Source: Rhodobiaceae bacterium
GTDB lineage: Bacteria; Pseudomonadota; Alphaproteobacteria; RS24
Assembly (NCBI GenBank): GCA_018660505.1
Contig: JABJKE010000009.1
Span: forward strand, 1-43,648
DNA: 43,648 bases
Reading direction: 5' to 3'
Shown: positions 20,020-28,148 of the stretch, in pieces
How positions within the stretch are numbered: position 1 is the first letter of the stretch
Layout of the letters: each line of letters opens with the position of its first letter
Program-made: the position numbers and the translations under genes
The notes under the pieces: model-generated
What the model was told of the DNA's origin: nothing
What the model saw: the letters and a program-made list of their open reading frames with translations, nothing else
The model's database searches: none

Positions 20020-21729
20020 TTATTTGTCGTCTTCGCCTTTTAGCGCTGCGCCAAGAATATCGCCCAAAGAGGCGCCAGAATCGGTGGAGCCATATTGTGC
20101 CACCGCTTCTTTTTCTTCGGCAATTTCAAGCGCCTTGATGGACAGACCCACACGACGATCGCGTTTGTCTAAATTGGTCACCATGGCGTCCAATTTGTCG
20201 CCCACGTGGAAACGCTCTGGGCGCTGGTCCTCGCGGTCGCGCGACAGGTCGGAACGACGGATAAAGGCGGCCACATCGCTTTCGCCAACAGAAACCTCAA
20301 GGCCGGCATCGGTAATCGCGGTCACTTCGCAGGTTACCGTGTCGCCACGACGCAGGCTGCCAAGGCTTTCAAACGGGTCGCCGTCGAGCTGTTTAATGCC
20401 CAGGCTGACGCGTTCTTTTTCTTGGTCGACATCCAGAACCACCGCTTCAACGGTTTCGCCTTTGGCATATTTGGCCAGGGCTTCGTCGCCAGAGGCGTTC
20501 CAATCGAGGTCAGAGATATGCACCATGCCGTCAATTTCATCGTCGAGGCCAACAAATAGACCAAACTCGGTAATGTTTTTAACTTCGCCAGAAACTTTCG
20601 TGCCGATTGGGAATTTGCCGGAGAAGTCTTCCCACGGATTTTCCATGCACTGTTTCAGACCCAAGGAGATACGACGTTTTTCGGCGTCCACTTCCAGCAC
20701 CATAACTTCGACTTCTTGGCTGGTCGAAACGATTTTGCCCGGATGCACATTTTTCTTCACCCAGCTCATTTCAGAAACATGGACGAGGCCTTCAATGCCA
20801 TTTTCCAGTTCCACAAAAGCACCATAATCGGTGATATTGGTGACCCGGCCGGTGACGCGCGTATTAATGGCAAAGCGGGTGACCACTTCATCCCATGGGT
20901 CGCTCTCGAGCTGTTTCATGCCCAGGCTAATGCGCTGGGTTTCCGCGTTGATTTTCACCACTTGCACACGCACAGTCTCGCCAACCGTCAGCACTTCGGA
21001 CGGATGGTTGACCCGGCGCCAAGCAATATCGGTGACGTGCAATAGGCCGTCTACGCCGCCCAAATCGACGAAAGCACCATAATCGGTGATGTTTTTCACA
21101 ACACCCTCGACTTGTTGACCTTCCATCAGGTTTTGCACAATCTCATTGCGGGCTTCGGCGCGTGTTTCTTCCATAATGGCACGACGCGACACCACGATGT
21201 TGCCGCGACGACGGTCCATTTTCAAAATTTGGAACGGCTGCGGTGTGTTCATCAGCGGTGTGATATCGCGCACCGGACGAATGTCCACTTGGCTGCCTGG
21301 CAAAAAGGCGGTGGCGCCGTTCAAATCGACGGTGAAACCGCCTTTGACGCGACCAAAGATAACGCCTTCGACGCGCTCATCGGCTTCGAAGTTTTTCTCG
21401 AGCGTAATCCAGCTCTCTTCGCGACGCGCTTTGTCGCGCGAGAGAACCGCTTCGCCCATCGCGTTTTCAATGCGGTCGAGGAAAACCTCAACTTCATCGC
21501 CAACCGAAATAGCGTTCGGCTGACCCGGCATGGAAAATTCACGCAAAGGCACGCGGCCTTCGGTTTTCAAACCAACATCGACAATTGCCAAATCGTTTTC
21601 AACCGCTGTCACACGGCCTCTAACAACCGTGCCTTCGAGGGGAGAGTCAGCTGAAAAGCTCTCTTCCAACATCGCAGCGAAATCATCCATGGATGGGTTT
21701 AGACCCAATTCTTTACTTGTTTCAGACAC
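20020..21729 (-). CDS. rpsA: 30S ribosomal protein S1
   Basis: S1 binds mRNA at the ribosome and helps start translation. The 569-residue protein has six OB-fold S1 repeats beginning near residues 33, 117, 203, 290, 377 and 463; repeats 3-5 carry the best RNA-binding consensus (NITDYGAFV, HVSEMSW). The start is GTG, preceded by AGGAG nine bases upstream, which fits the known autoregulated nature of rpsA leaders (family knowledge; no operator structure was identified here). A strong terminator follows. Confidence 0.97.
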   Translation of the reverse strand: MSETSKELGLNPSMDDFAAMLEESFSADSPLEGTVVRGRVTAVENDLAIVDVGLKTEGRVPLREFSMPGQPNAISVGDEVEVFLDRIENAMGEAVLSRDKARREESWITLEKNFEADERVEGVIFGRVKGGFTVDLNGATAFLPGSQVDIRPVRDITPLMNTPQPFQILKMDRRRGNIVVSRRAIMEETRAEARNEIVQNLMEGQQVEGVVKNITDYGAFVDLGGVDGLLHVTDIAWRRVNHPSEVLTVGETVRVQVVKINAETQRISLGMKQLESDPWDEVVTRFAINTRVTGRVTNITDYGAFVELENGIEGLVHVSEMSWVKKNVHPGKIVSTSQEVEVMVLEVDAEKRRISLGLKQCMENPWEDFSGKFPIGTKVSGEVKNITEFGLFVGLDDEIDGMVHISDLDWNASGDEALAKYAKGETVEAVVLDVDQEKERVSLGIKQLDGDPFESLGSLRRGDTVTCEVTAITDAGLEVSVGESDVAAFIRRSDLSRDREDQRPERFHVGDKLDAMVTNLDKRDRRVGLSIKALEIAEEKEAVAQYGSTDSGASLGDILGAALKGEDDK

Positions 21730-21880
21730 AGGGTGTGTCTCCTAGATATTGCCTTTCCCCAAGCTCAAATCTGGGGCGGACTTCCCAAGCGAAACGCGCA
21801 CAAAAGCGCCTTCCAGCAAACGGGCGGTGAGTTGAAAATATGTTCCCTGATGGTTTAGATTTCAGGCGCCAACGGTTTAT

Positions 21881-22528
21881 TTAACCGTCAACCAGCGCCA
21901 GAGCCGCAGCGAACGCTTCTTCTATAGACAAATCAGAGGTGTCTAGCAAGTGCGCATCTTCTGCTTGTTTCATCGGTGCCGTCGCGCGGTTTGTATCGCG
22001 GGCATCGCGCGCTTCCACATCCGCCAAAACACTGGCCAGCGTGAGGCGCGCATCTTGGGTCACCAGTTCTTTCCAGCGCCGCTCCGCCCGCACGTGGGCG
22101 CGCGCTGTGATGAATAGTTTTTTATCGGCGTTCGGGCAGACCACCGTGCCGATATCGCGGCCATCTAAAATAGCGCCTTGTTTGCCATCGGGCGGGGTTT
22201 GGCCGAATTGGCGCTGCGCCGCTAAAATGGCGGCGCGCACATCCGGCTCGGCCGCCACGATGGAGGCGGCAAGCCCGGTTTGCGTCGTGCGCAAAGCGCG
22301 GGCAAAATCGGGCACGGTTAATTGCGCCATATCGAGCTCGCGCGCGGCCGTCACGGCCGCGGAGGTGTCGCTCGGGTCTTGGCCATTGTTGATCACGGTT
22401 AAAGCCACCGCGCGGTAAAGCGCGCCTGTGTCGAGATAAGCATAATCAAAATGCGCGGCGAGGCGGCGCGCCAAAGTGCCTTTACCGGAAGCGGCAGGGC
22501 CATCTACAGCGATAATTTTTTTCGCCAT
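21881..22528 (-). CDS. cmk: Cytidylate kinase
   Basis: Cmk phosphorylates CMP and dCMP. The 215-residue protein has the P-loop GPAASGKGT at 10-18, the YLDTGALYRAVAL segment and the RDIGTVVCP motif near residue 124. It starts one base after the aroA stop. A small dyad (plus-strand 21872-21888) covers the stop codon but has no T-tract, so read-through to rpsA across the 151-base gap is possible. Confidence 0.96.
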   Translation of the reverse strand: MAKKIIAVDGPAASGKGTLARRLAAHFDYAYLDTGALYRAVALTVINNGQDPSDTSAAVTAARELDMAQLTVPDFARALRTTQTGLAASIVAAEPDVRAAILAAQRQFGQTPPDGKQGAILDGRDIGTVVCPNADKKLFITARAHVRAERRWKELVTQDARLTLASVLADVEARDARDTNRATAPMKQAEDAHLLDTSDLSIEEAFAAALALVDG

Positions 22529-22529
22529 A

Positions 22530-23858
22530 TTAAAACCCCGCGCCCAATTGGTTCATTAAAGGGAAGAAGCTTGGAAAGCTGGTGGCAATCATGCGGGCGT
22601 CATCGATTTGCACGGGCGCATCGGCCGCTAACCCCAGGCATAAAAACGCCATGGCGATGCGGTGGTCGTGATGTGTGGCCACCAGGCCGCCGCCCGGAAG
22701 GGCGCCGCCGGTGACGCGCAAATCGCTCTCGCCGTCTTGTACGTCCACGCCATTGGCGCGCAGGCCCTGCGCGATGGCAGCTAATCTATCGCTTTCTTTC
22801 ACCCGCAATTCAGCCAGGCCATGCATATGGGTGGTGCCAGCAGCGCAAGCGGCGGCAACGGCCAAAGCGGGATATTCATCAATCATGTCTGGCGCCATTT
22901 CGGCGCCCACGTCAATGCCGTGAAGCTTAGAGGCTTGCACGCGAATATCCGCCACGGCTTCGCCCGCCGCTTGGCGCGGGTTGATAAATTCAATATTGCC
23001 GCCCATTTCGCGCAACACCCGAATGAGGCCGTCGCGCTGGCGGTTCAACATAACGTTTTCTAATAGGATATCTGAGCCCGGCACGATAAGGGCCGCCACC
23101 ATGGGAAAAGCGGCAGAGCTGGGGTCGCCCGGCACATGGATATCGGTGGCCTTGAGTTTGGCCGGGCCATCGAGCGCCACCACGTGATGATTGTCTTCCT
23201 TATAGCGCTCCAGAGAGGCGCCAAAGAGCTGCAGCATATTCTCGCTATGGTCGCGCGTTAAATGGGCTTCGCGCACGATGGTTTTGCCGCGTGTGTTGAG
23301 GCCAGCCAATAGGATGGCTGATTTGACCTGCGCCGAGGCCACATCGGGGGTGATGTCGGCGGGCAGAAGCGCGGCTGCGTGGACTTTCACAGGCAGGCGG
23401 TGGCCTTCGCTGGCGCTCAATTGAGCGCCCATTTTTTCCAACGGGCGCATCACGCGGCCCATCGGGCGGGCCGATAAAGAGGCATCACCCATAAATTCTG
23501 CGCTTAAGCCGGCGCCCGCAACCAAACCCATGACCAGTCGGGCGCCCGTTCCAGCATTGCCAAAATCCAGTGGGTGGGCGGGGTTTTGAAACCCCATGGG
23601 GCCGACGCCGATGACCTCATAGTGGCCGTCGGCCTGTTTTGTCACTTGGGCGCCTAGGGCCTGCATGGCCCGCAAAGTGGCCAAAACATCGTCGCCTTCT
23701 AGCAGGCCATGAATATGGGTTGTGCCCGTCGCGGCGGCGCCGAGAATGAGCGCGCGGTGCGAGATGGATTTATCGCCCGCCATGAGGGCGCGGCCCTGCA
23801 GCGGCGTGTGGGCGCGCGAAGCCGTTAAAGGAGCGGAGGCGGATGGCGTATCTTTCAT
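22530..23858 (-). CDS. aroA: 3-phosphoshikimate 1-carboxyvinyltransferase (EPSP synthase)
   Basis: AroA joins PEP and shikimate 3-phosphate in aromatic amino acid synthesis and is the glyphosate target. With the ATG at 23858 the protein has 442 residues; a longer reading from a TTG at 23906 adds an implausible charged leader. Class II-like motifs are visible: GDKSIS at 28-33, RPMGRV, SAQVKSA and TRDHSE. However, the residue that is Ala100 in the tolerant CP4 enzyme is Gly103 here (NAGTG), and the class II N-x-T-R motif reads NRQR. It heads the aroA-cmk-rpsA series. Function is certain, inhibitor response is not. Confidence 0.96.
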   Translation of the reverse strand: MKDTPSASAPLTASRAHTPLQGRALMAGDKSISHRALILGAAATGTTHIHGLLEGDDVLATLRAMQALGAQVTKQADGHYEVIGVGPMGFQNPAHPLDFGNAGTGARLVMGLVAGAGLSAEFMGDASLSARPMGRVMRPLEKMGAQLSASEGHRLPVKVHAAALLPADITPDVASAQVKSAILLAGLNTRGKTIVREAHLTRDHSENMLQLFGASLERYKEDNHHVVALDGPAKLKATDIHVPGDPSSAAFPMVAALIVPGSDILLENVMLNRQRDGLIRVLREMGGNIEFINPRQAAGEAVADIRVQASKLHGIDVGAEMAPDMIDEYPALAVAAACAAGTTHMHGLAELRVKESDRLAAIAQGLRANGVDVQDGESDLRVTGGALPGGGLVATHHDHRIAMAFLCLGLAADAPVQIDDARMIATSFPSFFPLMNQLGAGF

Positions 23859-24031
23859 TCTTGCATTTTCGCGCTTTTTGTCGTGAGCGTCAAGGTAAGC
23901 AAGCAAACCTGCGCTTTCGCTGCAAAAAAAAGCGGCATTTATCGGCTCAAAATGTCGCGATTTACCTTTTGACAGAAGCCAAACTTCATGGCACGAACAA
24001 ATTGTAATTACTTGTGCCGAGGAAATTCATC

Positions 24032-24397
24032 ATGGTTGATCCGAAACTTGGAACCAAACGCGTATGCGAAGCCTGCGAGGCTAAGTTCTACGATTTGAAC
24101 AAGACCCCAGTCATTTGTCCGAAATGTAATCATAGCTTCGACCCCATGGCGGCGGCCGCGGCCAGCGTGCCGGTGCGCGAAGCCAAACCGGCAAAGCCAG
24201 CCCCCATTGAAGACGATGAAGACGAGTTGGAAGACGACGACGACGACTTGAGCTTAGATGCAATGGCCGCCACGGAATCGGATGACGATGAGGACGAGGA
24301 TGAAGCCCTCGAATTTTCTGAGGAGCCCGTCCTGCTTGAAGATGACGACGAGGACGACGACGAGAGTTTCCTCGAAGAAGACGAGGATGACGACTAA
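24032..24397 (+). CDS. FYDLN acid domain protein (TIGR02300 family)
   Basis: A 121-residue protein of unknown function conserved in alphaproteobacteria. A four-cysteine zinc ribbon (Cys12, Cys15, Cys29, Cys32) encloses the family motif FYDLN at 19-23; residues about 66-121 are almost entirely Asp and Glu. The ATG at 24032 has GAGGAA at 24019-24024; a GTG at 24014 would add six residues. It is divergent from aroA and sits just before tRNA-Ala. The acidic tail suggests binding to a basic partner or metal, but this is only inference. Confidence 0.88.
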   Translation: MVDPKLGTKRVCEACEAKFYDLNKTPVICPKCNHSFDPMAAAAASVPVREAKPAKPAPIEDDEDELEDDDDDLSLDAMAATESDDDEDEDEALEFSEEPVLLEDDDEDDDESFLEEDEDDD

Positions 24398-24425
24398 GCG
24401 TCAAAATACCCAAATTGGGGGTTGA

Positions 24426-24431
24426 TTGACA
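24426..24431 (+). promoter_or_regulatory. Possible -35 element of the tRNA-Ala promoter
   Basis: TTGACA, a perfect -35 hexamer, lies 31 bases before the tRNA 5' end. The -10 box is not recognisable (TTCCGC at 17-base spacing), so a separate promoter is only suggested by position. Confidence 0.3.
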
Positions 24432-24462
24432 CGCCGTCTTCGATTAGCTTCCGCGCAGTTTA

Positions 24463-24538
<76 letters not shown>

Positions 24539-24553
24539 AACCCCTTCAATTGT

Positions 24554-25120
24554 TTACAGCTCGAGCCATCCAATGTTGGCGTCGTCGCGTTTATAAACCA
24601 AGCTTAACGCATCTTGGCTGGCGCTTTTAAACAGCACAAAATCATGGCTGCCGACTTCCAGCTGCATCACCGCCTCGCTGACGCTGAGGCGGGGAATGGT
24701 TTTATGGCTCTCGGCGATAACCACGGGCGCAAATTCGGCCGGCAATTCTTCTGTGCTTGGCGTGCCTTCGGGGGCGAATATTTTTTCCGGCGCATGGGCG
24801 ACCATTTCATTGAGCCGCTTTTGGTCGGAATGGCTTTTAAGCCGCCGCTTATAGCGGCGCAATTGTTTTTCTATTTTGCCAACCGAGACATCAAAACTAG
24901 CATAAACATCGGTATCAGAACCCGACGCATGGATATAAAGACCGGTGTCTAAATGCAGCGCGCAGGCGGCTTCATATTGGTGCCCCTGTTTGGAAAAAGT
25001 GACATTTATATCGGCCTCGCGCTCAAAATATTTGCTCACGGCATCCTCGAGCCGAGCTTCGACATGGGCGCGCAGAGCCGCCCCTGTGTCCATCTGTCTT
25101 CCTGTAATATGAATGGTCAT
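24554..25120 (-). CDS. hpf: Ribosome hibernation promoting factor, long form
   Basis: A 188-residue long HPF that inactivates ribosomes in stationary phase by blocking the decoding site and joining two 70S particles. The N-terminal S30AE domain covers about 1-110 (ITGRQMDTGAALRAHVEARL) and the dimerising C-terminal domain about 130-188 (VIAESHKTIPRLSVSEAVMQLE). It lies 188 bases downstream of lptB. In many proteobacteria rpoN separates these two genes; it is absent here. Likely has its own promoter in the gap. Confidence 0.95.
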   Translation of the reverse strand: MTIHITGRQMDTGAALRAHVEARLEDAVSKYFEREADINVTFSKQGHQYEAACALHLDTGLYIHASGSDTDVYASFDVSVGKIEKQLRRYKRRLKSHSDQKRLNEMVAHAPEKIFAPEGTPSTEELPAEFAPVVIAESHKTIPRLSVSEAVMQLEVGSHDFVLFKSASQDALSLVYKRDDANIGWLEL

Positions 25121-25215
25121 AATATCTCCTTTTCCGGTCCCATCGATTTCGTATCAATCGGTTGTCATCGACCGACTGCTTGGGCTTGGGCCACAGCAGG
25201 CGGAGACAGAAAAGG

Positions 25216-25248
25216 CAGGCTCACGCCTGTAAGGGGAGCCAAGGCTCC
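25216..25248. repeat. Two adjacent short hairpins in the lptB-hpf gap
   Basis: CAGGC-TCAC-GCCTG at 25216-25229 and GGAGCC-AA-GGCTCC at 25235-25248 stand six bases apart, 96 bases upstream of hpf. Neither is followed by a T-tract on either strand, so they are poor terminators; they could shape the hpf leader RNA or the 3' end of the lptB message. Visible structure only, no assigned function. Confidence 0.45.
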
Positions 25249-25308
25249 AAGTAAAAATTGTGCCTGAAATAGGGGTAAATGTCTAGTCTCGCGTCGTGCG
25301 CTGGGGCG

Positions 25309-26085
25309 CTAGAGCGCGAAATCTTCGCCCAAATAATGCGCCCTCGCCGCCTCATTTTCGACGATGGCTTGGGCATCGCCTTCGGCCAAAACTTCGCCAT
25401 CGTGCATAATGATGGCGCGGTCGATAATGCCCAAAGTCTCGCGTACATTATGGTCGGTGATTAACACGCCGAGCCCACGGTCTTTGAGTTGCGAGACCAA
25501 ATCACGAATGTCGTTAATCGCGATGGGGTCAATGCCGGCAAATGGCTCGTCGAGCAAAATGAAACTTGGGTCGCTGGCCAAGGCGCGGGCAATCTCGACG
25601 CGCCGCCGCTCGCCGCCTGAGAGCGCACCGCCAGCCGATTGGCGCACATGGGTGACAGAAAATTCTTGCAGCAGGCTCTCTAATTTATCGCGTCTGGCGT
25701 CGGCGTCGGGCTCCACCACTTCGAGGATAGACATAATATTGGCCTCGACGCTGAGCGTGCGGAAAATCGAGGCCTCTTGCGGCAGATAGCCTACGCCCAT
25801 GCGGGCGCGGCGATACATCGGCAGCGTCGAGACATCTTGCCCGTCCAGCAAAACCCTGCCGCTATCGGGGCGCACCAATCCGGTAATCATATAAAAGGTG
25901 GTGGTTTTGCCAGCGCCATTGGGCCCCAAAAGGCCAATGGCTTCGCGGCGGTCGAATTGCAGCGAGACGTCTTTCACCACTTGGCGACCGCGATAAGATT
26001 TGCACAAATCGATCGCGCCAAGCCCGCCAGAGCGGATTGCGCTGGTTGGCGCCTCGAGGGTCGATGAATCTTTTGCTGCGGTCAT
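25309..26085 (-). CDS. lptB: LPS export ABC transporter ATP-binding protein LptB
   Basis: LptB is the ATPase that, with LptF and LptG, pulls lipopolysaccharide out of the inner membrane. The 258-residue protein has Walker A GPNGAGKT at 54-61, the signature [15 protein letters not shown] near 154-168, Walker [14 protein letters not shown] and the H-loop [10 protein letters not shown]. The first 20 residues are a variable extension. It follows lptA after 74 bases in the conserved order lptC-lptA-lptB. Confidence 0.96.
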   Translation of the reverse strand: MTAAKDSSTLEAPTSAIRSGGLGAIDLCKSYRGRQVVKDVSLQFDRREAIGLLGPNGAGKTTTFYMITGLVRPDSGRVLLDGQDVSTLPMYRRARMGVGYLPQEASIFRTLSVEANIMSILEVVEPDADARRDKLESLLQEFSVTHVRQSAGGALSGGERRRVEIARALASDPSFILLDEPFAGIDPIAINDIRDLVSQLKDRGLGVLITDHNVRETLGIIDRAIIMHDGEVLAEGDAQAIVENEAARAHYLGEDFAL

Positions 26086-26159
26086 TGGAATTCCTAAGTT
26101 CGATGTAGCGACAAGCTAGCGCGATTTAGCCGACAAGAAAAGCACCCCGCGCGCGCGAC

Positions 26160-26693
26160 TTATTTTAGCTCGATGCGGGCGCGTCCGGGTTTTTCGTTCG
26201 TCTGGCCTAACAGACGAGCAATGCCTGTTTGCATGTCAATTTTGAGGCTGCCGCTGCTCACTTCGCCGGACGATAAATCCCCCGTTTGGCTGATTTTAAC
26301 ATTGCCAGAAAGCAGCAATTGATTGGCGCTTAAATCATAGGTCGCGGTGTCGGCGGTGGCGCGACGCACGCCTCCACCCGAGCCCTCACTCGAGCCCCCA
26401 CCCGAGTTTAAGTCCGACAGCACCACCACATGGCCTTGCGAGACCAGCCTTTGTGCTTCGCCATCGGGCCCCATCTGCAAGTGCATAGCATCGGCTTTCA
26501 TCGTCAATGGGCCTTGGGTGATATGCGCGTGACCGGAAAAATCGGCACGCCCCTTGGTTTGTTGCCAGATGATTTTATCGGCTTTGGCATCTAGCGGCGC
26601 GCTGGCATCGGTGGCAAAGCTCAATCTTTGGGCGTGGCTCGCATTTGGCGAGAGCCATAAGGCGATGACCAAAAGGGAGGCGAGATGCTTCAT
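26160..26693 (-). CDS. lptA: LPS transport periplasmic protein LptA
   Basis: LptA forms the periplasmic bridge for lipopolysaccharide transport. The 177-residue precursor has a signal peptide MKHLASLLVIALWLSPNASHAQ, with probable cleavage after AHA-like SHA near residue 21, then an OstA/LptA beta-jellyroll (KADKIIWQQTKGRADFSGHAHITQGPLTMKAD). A serine/glycine-rich insert (about 98-108) is unusual. It overlaps the lptC stop by four bases. Assignment rests on the domain and the lptCAB order. Confidence 0.9.
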   Translation of the reverse strand: MKHLASLLVIALWLSPNASHAQRLSFATDASAPLDAKADKIIWQQTKGRADFSGHAHITQGPLTMKADAMHLQMGPDGEAQRLVSQGHVVVLSDLNSGGGSSEGSGGGVRRATADTATYDLSANQLLLSGNVKISQTGDLSSGEVSSGSLKIDMQTGIARLLGQTNEKPGRARIELK

Positions 26694-27307
26694 TTCGCGG
26701 GCTCCGAATTGGGCATGAGGCGCACATGCGCTTTTTCAAAAACATAGACTTGCGTGGCCGTATTGGCGGTGAGCGAGCGGGCTTTCACGCTGCCGCTGGG
26801 GCTTTGCATGCGGATGTTCTGCGGTGCGCTGACAATCCCTTTGGCCAAATCAGCGGTCATTTTTGGTGCCGTTAAAACCGCGCCATAGGTATCGGCCATA
26901 CGCACGCCACCGGAAAATTCGGCTTGGCCATTTGGCACATCCATTTCGCCGCGCTCGGCTTGCAAAGTAAAGCCGCCCGAATGGGTGGCTTGCGCCTTGG
27001 CCGGCGGCGACACCACCAGCGACACCGTTTCTAATTGCATGCGGTTATCGAGGGTTTGCACACCGCTTTTTGCGGTCATCCGATAAGTGCGTCCATCGTC
27101 GGATAGGCTGCCTTCAAAAATTGGCTTTGAGATGGCCAATCGAGCCAATGGATTGGCAATGCCTTGGGAGGGTTTGGCGCCAAACATCTGGGATATATCG
27201 GTGGTCGCGCCAAACAATAAGCCAAGCCCTGCCACCACTGCGACGGCGGGCAGTATTCTGCGTAATCGAGCGACGCGTTTGGAATAGGTCTCGGGATTAT
27301 CGGCCAT
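26690..27307 (-). CDS. lptC: LPS export ABC transporter periplasmic protein LptC
   Basis: LptC is the membrane-anchored protein that passes lipopolysaccharide from LptBFG to LptA. The 205-residue protein has one N-terminal helix at about 15-34 (LPAVAVVAGLGLLFGATT), then a jellyroll domain with YRMTAKSG and QAERGEMDVPNGQAEFSGGVRM. It is coupled to lptA by a four-base overlap and begins 14 bases after the rnd stop. Sequence is divergent, as usual for this family; context makes it secure. Confidence 0.88.
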   Translation of the reverse strand: MADNPETYSKRVARLRRILPAVAVVAGLGLLFGATTDISQMFGAKPSQGIANPLARLAISKPIFEGSLSDDGRTYRMTAKSGVQTLDNRMQLETVSLVVSPPAKAQATHSGGFTLQAERGEMDVPNGQAEFSGGVRMADTYGAVLTAPKMTADLAKGIVSAPQNIRMQSPSGSVKARSLTANTATQVYVFEKAHVRLMPNSEPAK

Positions 27308-27321
27308 AAGCCAAACTGCCC

Positions 27322-27951
27322 TTAATGCGCGAAAATATCAATATCTTCCCAGCCCGCCAGGTCCATCGCCGAGCGCACCAGCACGAAATCAAAACACGCT
27401 TCCGCCATTGGCCGACGGCCTTCGCGGTCGAGCATGGTCTCTAGCTTGTCTTTCAAGGCGTGCAAATGCAGCACATCGGAAGCGGCATAGTTTAACTGCG
27501 CGTCGGAAATATCGGGCGCCCCCCAATCAGAGCTTTGCTGGGCTTTCGATAGGTCGACTTGCAAAAGCTCGCGGCACAGGTCTTTCAGCCCATGGCGATC
27601 GGTATAGGTGCGGACTAATTTCGAGGCGATTTTCGTGCACCAAAGCGGCGCCGCATGAACGCCCAAATATTGCGCGATGGTGGCCAAATCGAAACGCGCA
27701 AAATGGAAAATTTTCACCAATTGGCGATCGTTCAGCACCGCCTTTAGGTTGGGCGCCTCATAAGGGTCTTTATTATGCTCGCTCTCGGGCTCGAATTGCA
27801 CGATATGCACTTCGCCATCGCCTTGCGATAATTGCACCAGACACAGACGATCGCGCGAGGGCTTAAGCCCCAGGGTCTCTGTATCGACGGCAATGGAACC
27901 GGTAAAACTTAACCCGTCTGGCAGGTCGTTTTTGTGCAGGTGAATGGCCAT
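27322..27951 (-). CDS. rnd: RNase D-like 3'-5' exonuclease
   Basis: A 209-residue DEDDy exonuclease consisting only of the catalytic domain; E. coli RNase D is about 375 residues with two added HRDC domains. Exo I AVDTETLGL gives Asp23 and Glu25, Exo II FHFARFDLATI supplies an Asp near 86, and Exo III LNYAASDVLHLHAL supplies Tyr and Asp. It probably trims stable RNA 3' ends. It heads the minus-strand lptCAB group, divergent from recQ across 193 bases. Short single-domain versions are common in alphaproteobacteria. Confidence 0.88.
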   Translation of the reverse strand: MAIHLHKNDLPDGLSFTGSIAVDTETLGLKPSRDRLCLVQLSQGDGEVHIVQFEPESEHNKDPYEAPNLKAVLNDRQLVKIFHFARFDLATIAQYLGVHAAPLWCTKIASKLVRTYTDRHGLKDLCRELLQVDLSKAQQSSDWGAPDISDAQLNYAASDVLHLHALKDKLETMLDREGRRPMAEACFDFVLVRSAMDLAGWEDIDIFAH

Positions 27952-28118
27952 AGTTCAAATCTCCGAAACTGATTTATATCTGGCGCTAACCTGCCATCCA
28001 AGCGCGCTTATAGCAAGCAGAAGGATGGCGCCAAGCGCCCGCGCGATGGGTTTTAAAAATAGGTAACAGGGCCTCTTCCGCTGTTGGAAAGGCGGTCAAT
28101 AAAAGCTAGGGTCGGCGC

Positions 28119-28148
28119 ATGATTCCTTTTGAAACTTTTATCCGATGA
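28119..28148 (+). CDS. Possible nine-codon leader peptide coupled to recQ
   Basis: ATG at 28119 reads MIPFETFIR and ends in a TGA at 28146-28148 that overlaps the recQ ATG (ATGA). recQ itself has no Shine-Dalgarno sequence, so re-initiation from this short frame is plausible. Upstream AGGGT at 28108-28112 could serve as its ribosome site. This may equally be chance. Confidence 0.25.
   Translation: MIPFETFIR

Noticed and set aside
21872-21888. Terminator after cmk
   Set aside because: A six-base dyad covers the stop codon but there is no T-tract, so termination is not supported.
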